Positions 23,427 to 28,542 of a DNA stretch of 28,542 nucleotides are shown one piece after another; positions within the stretch are counted from its first letter, which is position 1; each line of letters opens with the position of its first letter. The DNA is from Heterotrichella gracilis (lineage: Eukaryota; Sar; Xanthophyceae; Tribonematales; Xanthonemataceae). A program made the position numbers and the translations under genes. The stretch is taken from positions 1 through 28,542 of the forward strand of contig JAULBX010027429.1 in NCBI GenBank assembly GCA_032358255.1, given 5' to 3'. Under the pieces are notes generated by a model. That model searched no databases and was not told the origin of the DNA. It saw only the letters and a list, made by a program, of their open reading frames with translations.

Positions 23427-25367
23427 TTAAAACCTCTCGTACACAAAAAGTTCGTACATAGACGACAGCAGTCTTTCGTCGACGGTCATGAACGCGTTTT
23501 TGTCGAGCGCATCGCGTCTCTGGAGGGACAAACCGCATCTGGACATGATCCTATCTAGTTTTATCGGGTCGACGGCCTTCTCGTTTATATTCTTGATTCT
23601 CGTTCCGTGGATAGTGATGTTGTACGCGCTGTTCTCTTTTGTGCGGAGCGTAAAGCACTGGCTGTCGTGCTCATTGGGCGTCGTGAGGGCTATGGCAATG
23701 AACCTGCACTTCTTTGATCCCATGCTTTTTATGGCATTTTCAAGCGCCGCCCAGTCCTTCTGTTCGAACATGTTCATGCAGAAGAATGCAGTGAATATGT
23801 CTATTTTGTGATCTATCAGGCTGAGGTTGATGTCGCGCAGCGGCACGTTAAAGGTTGTAATGGACGGTTTGTTGATAGATCTGCATCTTTCAAGCATCTC
23901 TGCGACGGCTTCTTGCGATGGCTCGACGCAGTAGACGAGGCTTGCTCTCTTCCACTTGGCGACGTCGCCGCCCTGGCCCGTGCCTATGTCGAGGATCGTC
24001 GCTCTCCCGTCGTTCGCGCTTCGTATGAGCTTCGTTTTTACCCTGTTGTGGTACTTTCTCATGAGCACACATCCTATCCCCGAAAACATGGTTCCTGGGG
24101 CTGCTCTAAAGAGGTTGTTGCTGACTATTTCCATGCTATTTGCCCTCTTTTTGTCGAAGCGGGACCTTGTTGGCGAAAGCGTTTTTGTTTCTTGATCGAA
24201 TTCAAACTCCCAAATGCCACAGTCTCCCGATACTTTTACAGGAATTTTCACGATGTAGCCATCGCACGTCTTGAGCCTGCCGTCTGTTGTCACTTCGAGG
24301 TCCACGCTGCTCGACATTTTCCATTTGAGGACCGGCGCCATGTATTCGCTGCTGTCGTGCGTAAATATCATGCCGTCGATTTTGTAGGTTTTCATAAACT
24401 CGGCGTACAGCGTCGCGAGGTCGTCGAACTTCGTAAACTCAGAATAGGCCTTCCGCATGTCCCTAAGTTCAGGTATATCTTCGAGCAGGTCGAGCCTGTC
24501 GGTGAGCGTCTCTTTTCCGACGTACTTTCCACCAAACACGGGTACGTCGAAAATGTGATATTTTTCTGCATATTCACAGTCTACTATAGTAATTTCTGTT
24601 AGCCCTCTCTGCAGAACGAGCTCGTATCTCACGTTTCCCTCGAGGTCCACTGAAAAAACCCTGTCATGCACGACGATGAGGAACCGCCTGAAGCCGTCGA
24701 CTTTCGGGGTGACGACTCCCGAAAGTTCATCTAGTCCGCTTATATGTCGCATCGTCATCGTGATAGGTTTTTGGTACATCTCGTTGTGAATACAAAACGG
24801 ACCAAACTTTGCGTGCGCTATGTGATTCACCACTTTCCAGTCGTAATACTCCAGGAACATCGGCGAATCCTGAAGTATCGTGCAGACTTCTGACGCGATA
24901 CCTACTAAAACACCAGGATCGTAGTCGCTCGAATCTGCCACTTCTATTTCTACACTCAAATTGTTCATCTCGTACTCAGTAATGTCGATATAGTGCGATT
25001 TATATTCCCCCCTGTACCGCACGACGAGCGCAGGGGGAACGTGCGCAAGAGACTGGAGCATCGACTGTATCGCGACTTCGGTGCTGACGTGCACTGTGCA
25101 CCACGTGCCGTTGATGTCCTCTTTTGCAATGGATGACTTGCACAAAACGTCGGCATTTCTCTGCCTGTACGTACATTTTCTGTTTGATTTTGATATTCTT
25201 TTCCGTTCGGCATAGTCGTACCTGGTCCACTGAATCTCCGCGATGGCAAGCAGCCTGTGCACGGACTCTGGTGTGATAAGCTGCTTTTTGATCCTCGCCT
25301 CTATTTCTACTTCGCTCGATTTGTAGCACTGCAGTAGCAGTTTTACTGCCTCAGAAAAGTTCTCCAT
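23427..25367 (-). CDS. mRNA capping enzyme: triphosphatase, guanylyltransferase, methyltransferase
   Basis: A 646-residue protein from ATG 25367. The N-terminal EVEIEAR (19-25) and SVEIEVAD (138-145) are the paired acidic strands of the tunnel-type RNA triphosphatase. The guanylyltransferase has TPKVDGFRR with nucleotidyl Lys222, DGMIF near 331, KWKMSSSVD near 348 and RFDKKRAN near 403. The methyltransferase has ILDIGTGQGGDVAKW near 458-472 for AdoMet. All three domains fit the poxvirus/asfarvirus large capping subunit plan, in a compact form. The frame opens at 25421 with an ATG that is itself part of an ATGATTGA octamer; that octamer is 46 nt from 25367, the usual promoter distance, so 25367 is preferred. 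Confidence 0.9.
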   Translation of the reverse strand: MENFSEAVKLLLQCYKSSEVEIEARIKKQLITPESVHRLLAIAEIQWTRYDYAERKRISKSNRKCTYRQRNADVLCKSSIAKEDINGTWCTVHVSTEVAIQSMLQSLAHVPPALVVRYRGEYKSHYIDITEYEMNNLSVEIEVADSSDYDPGVLVGIASEVCTILQDSPMFLEYYDWKVVNHIAHAKFGPFCIHNEMYQKPITMTMRHISGLDELSGVVTPKVDGFRRFLIVVHDRVFSVDLEGNVRYELVLQRGLTEITIVDCEYAEKYHIFDVPVFGGKYVGKETLTDRLDLLEDIPELRDMRKAYSEFTKFDDLATLYAEFMKTYKIDGMIFTHDSSEYMAPVLKWKMSSSVDLEVTTDGRLKTCDGYIVKIPVKVSGDCGIWEFEFDQETKTLSPTRSRFDKKRANSMEIVSNNLFRAAPGTMFSGIGCVLMRKYHNRVKTKLIRSANDGRATILDIGTGQGGDVAKWKRASLVYCVEPSQEAVAEMLERCRSINKPSITTFNVPLRDINLSLIDHKIDIFTAFFCMNMFEQKDWAALENAIKSMGSKKCRFIAIALTTPNEHDSQCFTLRTKENSAYNITIHGTRIKNINEKAVDPIKLDRIMSRCGLSLQRRDALDKNAFMTVDERLLSSMYELFVYERF

Positions 25368-25374
25368 AAATTGA
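25367..25374 (+). promoter_or_regulatory. AAAATTGA-type promoter of the D6/D11-like gene
   Basis: TAAATTGA, 45 nt before the ATG at 25420. Its first base is the first base of the capping enzyme start codon on the other strand. Confidence 0.6.
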
Positions 25375-25413
25375 AAATTTGCTTTTGTAATCTTTCGGCA
25401 GGTTTGCGTTATT

Positions 25414-25421
25414 TCAATCAT
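25414..25421 (-). promoter_or_regulatory. ATTGA-core promoter of the capping enzyme
   Basis: Minus strand ATGATTGA, 46 nt before the preferred ATG at 25367. It overlaps the start codon of the divergent D6/D11-like gene. Confidence 0.5.
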
Positions 25422-27957
25422 GGAACGGTACCCTGATCCTGATGACCCGACTTTTCAGTTTTCTGTGGCACAGATGCTGGAGTTCCGTAACCTCCACAAC
25501 GTGGACGGCCTGTACCCCCATCAGGAGTTCGTGCGTCGTTTCATGTCGCCGTACACGCCGTACACCTCGCTCCTCATGTACCATTCTCTCGGGTCAGGGA
25601 AATCCATAGCCTGCATCGTCGTTGCGGTGGATCATTACCTGCACGATGGCAAGAAGTGTATCATCGTCACGAAAGGCGACTCTGGCACAGACAACTTCAT
25701 CAAACAGATAAGGATGTTCCATGCGATGTCAAGCAGAAAAAACGAGTGGGACCCGTCGATCTTCCGCATGAAGCATTACATATCCCTGTCGAACCAGGTG
25801 AATCACATGTCAGACAGCGACATCGTGTCGTACTTTTCAAACAAGATAATCGTGCTCGACGAGGTGCACAACGTGCGGTACATCAAGAAGGTCACTGAGA
25901 GCAGCGTGTACGGCAGCATCCTTCGCATACTGCAGCTGTGCCACAACACCAAGATCATCATGGCGACCGCAACACCCATGACCGACAGCCACGAGCAGAT
26001 CAATTCTCTGCTGAGCATATGCAACTATTTCAGAGAAGACAGCCTGTCGATGAACGGCATCATATCGTACAATTCAATGGTGTTGAACAAGCCACAGTCA
26101 ACTGAAATTGGCACGGACGAGTACGTGACAGGTCAGCGCGTGTACGGATCGAACATGACGGGGCATCAGAGGGAGGTGTACAAGAAGGAAAACAAAAACA
26201 AGCCCCCTGATGACATATACCGGGAGCTCACGCACATATCGCTGTTCTGCTTTGCAGACGGGACGCACGGAAGGGACGTGACGGATACGAAGATGTTCGC
26301 TACGCGCCACAAGACGACCATTACGTCGATGTCTACAAAGCAAACCAAAGAGATAAAATATACGAAGTATCAGATATATCCTGAATTCGAAAACGAGCTG
26401 GTGGGCGAAAATCTGCGAAACTCAAGCTCAAAATACAGCGCTGTAGTAGACCTTATAAAAGAGTCAGAGGGCAACGTCTTCATCTTTCTCGAAGAGGTCA
26501 AAGGATCAGGACTGCTTCTTCTAGCTTCTGTTCTCGAGCAGCACGGCTACGAGATGTACGTCGGAGAGGATGTCGAGACAATCACACCGAAGCTGCGGTA
26601 CACGATGTGCGTTGGCAGCAAAGACATATGTCCCAACAACAACGACAGGCTCGACGGGTTCAACAGCGACTTGAACAAGGACGGCGCGTACGTTCGCATA
26701 TTGCTCGGCAGCAGGGTCATCGGTGAGTCGATCACGCTCAAGAACGTACGGCAGTTTTATTGCCTGACACCGCACTGGAACGACTCGACGGTAGACCAGG
26801 CGATCGGAAGAGTCGTGCGCAACGGATCACACACCGCGCTCGAGAAGGACAAGAGGCACGTGAACATCTACATACACGTGTCGATATTTCCTGACGATCC
26901 AGAGAGCAGCGTGGACATCAAAAAGCTCAAAAAGTGTAAAGAGAAGGAAATGAGCATCCAAAGGGTAACGAACATGATGATCGACGTGGCCGTCGACAGG
27001 CATTGCTTCCCTCAAGCCGGCTCATCAGGCGTCCCCGTGACAAGCGTTCTGAGCTTCGCTGCTGCGTATCTCCACAATCACCTCGACGAGATCAACCGCG
27101 CGTTCAGCAGATACTTTGCAAACTGCAGTTTTTTGTCAGTGAGCATCGACGACCTTGCCGACGCGCTGGACATCAACAGGATACTGTGCAGAGAGGCCGC
27201 ATGCCGCATCATCCACTCGAACACCCCCGTTGGTCGGCTTGGATTTATGAGAGCGTACGGCAACGCGGTGTTTATCGTGTCAGACCCGTCGCTTCCGTAT
27301 GTCATGTTCCCTCCGAGCAAAGACGTGTCAGTCAAGCGGTCGGTACCAAGGACGATCCACGTCGATATTCCAGAAACGGACGTCGTTAACGCGTTCAGGT
27401 ACATGCCCGTCAAGCACAAAGTCGCGTTCCTCGAGAAGTGCATTTCAGAAGAAATATCACACGCGCTTACAAGCATTGCAACAACGTACATTGTGCTAGG
27501 TGACACCGCGTACCATTTCCTGTTTTACAGGGACCTCGAAAGCTCCTACACGAGCGTCAACCCGGCGCCGAATAAGCTTCTTGGCAAAACGAGGATGTTC
27601 AAGGATGGCGTGTGGGGGTTCGCAGAAGACGAACAAACGGCCCTGAATGCGTACAGAAGCTCCGTCAGCAGACTTATGAACGCAGCTGACGAGCAATGTC
27701 CGATATACGGCATCATATCGACGATAGACGGCGATATGAGGGTGCGCCTGCGGAACATCGAAAACAGGAACAAGTCGCTGACCGACAACAGGTACGTCAG
27801 GCGCGGCAAAAACTTGAAATCGATCAAGAAGGAGGTGCTGCTGGAGATTCTCAGAGACATGTGCAACATGACGCACGTGGCATCCATGTCGACAAGCGAG
27901 ATAGTCGACAAAATCGACGGTTTGCTCGTGCGCTCGGATCTGTACATGGTCATTTGA
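25420..27957 (+). CDS. D6/D11-like SF2 ATPase (early transcription factor / NPH-I family)
   Basis: An 845-residue DNA-dependent ATPase. Motif I is SLGSGKS at 56-62, motif II DEVH at 147-150, motif III TATPM at 183-187, and motif VI QAIGRVVRNG at 460-469. About 375 residues follow the helicase core, helical and without known motifs. The family covers poxvirus D6, which pairs with A7 to recognise early promoters, and D11/NPH-I, which acts in termination; the presence of an A7-like gene at 13247 favours the D6-type role, but the two cannot be separated here. The start codon overlaps the upstream start of the capping enzyme frame on the other strand. Confidence 0.85.
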   Translation: MERYPDPDDPTFQFSVAQMLEFRNLHNVDGLYPHQEFVRRFMSPYTPYTSLLMYHSLGSGKSIACIVVAVDHYLHDGKKCIIVTKGDSGTDNFIKQIRMFHAMSSRKNEWDPSIFRMKHYISLSNQVNHMSDSDIVSYFSNKIIVLDEVHNVRYIKKVTESSVYGSILRILQLCHNTKIIMATATPMTDSHEQINSLLSICNYFREDSLSMNGIISYNSMVLNKPQSTEIGTDEYVTGQRVYGSNMTGHQREVYKKENKNKPPDDIYRELTHISLFCFADGTHGRDVTDTKMFATRHKTTITSMSTKQTKEIKYTKYQIYPEFENELVGENLRNSSSKYSAVVDLIKESEGNVFIFLEEVKGSGLLLLASVLEQHGYEMYVGEDVETITPKLRYTMCVGSKDICPNNNDRLDGFNSDLNKDGAYVRILLGSRVIGESITLKNVRQFYCLTPHWNDSTVDQAIGRVVRNGSHTALEKDKRHVNIYIHVSIFPDDPESSVDIKKLKKCKEKEMSIQRVTNMMIDVAVDRHCFPQAGSSGVPVTSVLSFAAAYLHNHLDEINRAFSRYFANCSFLSVSIDDLADALDINRILCREAACRIIHSNTPVGRLGFMRAYGNAVFIVSDPSLPYVMFPPSKDVSVKRSVPRTIHVDIPETDVVNAFRYMPVKHKVAFLEKCISEEISHALTSIATTYIVLGDTAYHFLFYRDLESSYTSVNPAPNKLLGKTRMFKDGVWGFAEDEQTALNAYRSSVSRLMNAADEQCPIYGIISTIDGDMRVRLRNIENRNKSLTDNRYVRRGKNLKSIKKEVLLEILRDMCNMTHVASMSTSEIVDKIDGLLVRSDLYMVI

Positions 27958-28023
27958 TAATACATGGCAACTACATGACGAACCTTCTGCAAGTACAACA
28001 TGTCGCACAATATGATATGCATA

Positions 28024-28031
28024 CAAATTGA
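28024..28031 (+). promoter_or_regulatory. AAAATTGA-type promoter of the Cys-rich gene
   Basis: CAAATTGA, 71 nt before the ATG at 28103; somewhat farther than at other genes. The rest of the spacer 27958-28102 shows nothing recognisable. Confidence 0.4.
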
Positions 28032-28102
28032 ATAGATGTGCATTTAAGTGGATTTGAGAGTGTTTCTTGCGGTGCTGGGCATACACAGCAATACGCTGCA
28101 CT

Positions 28103-28542
28103 ATGAACTCTAGGCTTATCATTATCTTTCTGTCGATAGGAACAACATTTGCCGGGTGTGGTAACGATTGTTCCGGTTGTACCAGTAAGCAATCGTGTAC
28201 CAATAGTAAAGCCAAGAGCAATTGCTGTTGGACAGGTACCAAGTGTACCAACAAGCTAAACGACGTTGCAAACTGTGGCACGTGTGGCAAGAATTGCCCA
28301 ACGAAGAGCAATGGTGTCACAACGTGTATTGCAGGAATATGTGGTTTTGCATGCACTTCTGGGTACACGAAATGCGGCAACGCTTGCGTGAACTTACAAA
28401 ACAATAACAAAAACTGCAACATATGCGGCCGCATATGTCCAACTACAAAAAATGGAAATGCAAGTTGCAAAAGAGGCAAATGTGTCGTTACATGCAATAG
28501 AGGATTTGATAAATGTGGCAACAAATGCGTCGATTTGAAGAG
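28103..28542 (+). CDS. secreted Cys-rich repeat protein (3' end cut by window)
   Basis: The 146 visible codons encode a hydrophobic signal peptide (RLIIIFLSIGTTFA, cleavage likely after residue 18 or so), then Cys-rich repeats of about 45 residues. Each repeat follows NC-x2-C-x3-C, a C-x2-G-x-C core, then GY/F-x2-CG-x2-CV. The pattern resembles Stig1-type and related extracellular Cys repeats found in fungi, plants and myxobacteria; disulfides would form only in the secretory pathway. The codons are richer in A/T than in neighbouring core genes, suggesting later acquisition. It is probably a surface or secreted host-interaction protein, though that is inference. Confidence 0.8.
   Translation, partial: MNSRLIIIFLSIGTTFAGCGNDCSGCTSKQSCTNSKAKSNCCWTGTKCTNKLNDVANCGTCGKNCPTKSNGVTTCIAGICGFACTSGYTKCGNACVNLQNNNKNCNICGRICPTTKNGNASCKRGKCVVTCNRGFDKCGNKCVDLK

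Noticed and set aside
27496..28524. A 342-codon minus-strand ORF over the end of the D6/D11-like gene and the Cys-rich gene
   Set aside because: It runs antisense across two better supported genes and has a His/Leu/Pro-rich composition typical of an antisense shadow.

Overview
The window is a gene-dense, intron-free stretch of a large cytoplasmic-type DNA virus genome (Nucleocytoviricota). It carries viral-style copies of both large RNA polymerase subunits, a D5-type SF3 helicase, a separate herpes/phycodna-like primase, family B DNA polymerase, an mRNA capping enzyme with three recognisable domains, TFIIS, a D6/D11-type SF2 ATPase, an A7-like early transcription factor, a FEN1-type nuclease, a pox-like uracil-DNA glycosylase and a deoxynucleoside kinase. 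No capsid protein, packaging ATPase, tRNA or CRISPR array is visible, so this is the replication/transcription part of a genome and its family cannot be fixed from here.

Layout: 1-98 may hold the tail of an upstream gene. 112-2842 is a compact candidate mobile element: about 190 bp inverted repeats, ending in a C-run on one side and a G-run on the other, around a single PrimPol-SF3 helicase gene. 2843-3929 has a GC-rich tandem repeat and a PD-(D/E)XK nuclease-like gene that reads AT-richer than the core. From 4101 to 27957 is the viral core: putative DNA-binding protein, D5 helicase, TFIIS, Gly-rich protein, UDG-like protein, FEN1-like nuclease, primase, Rpb1 N-part, A7-like factor, Rpb2, nucleoside kinase, a hypothetical protein, Rpb1 C-part, DNA polymerase, a possible SWIB-like protein, capping enzyme and D6/D11-like ATPase. 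28103 to the end is a truncated secreted Cys-rich repeat protein.

Most genes have an octamer related to AAAATTGA (core ATTGA) 40-56 nt before the start codon, the type of element described as the early promoter of Mimivirus and relatives. Genes lacking it (TFIIS, the Gly-rich protein, the UDG-like protein and its partner) may belong to another temporal class. The motif decides several start codons here.

The main points of interest are the inverted-repeat primase-helicase element, which carries the same viral promoter at the inner edge of its right repeat; the division of Rpb1 into two unlinked, oppositely oriented genes cut between bridge helix and trigger loop; and a UDG-like protein in which the catalytic Asp of the GQDPY motif is Ser.
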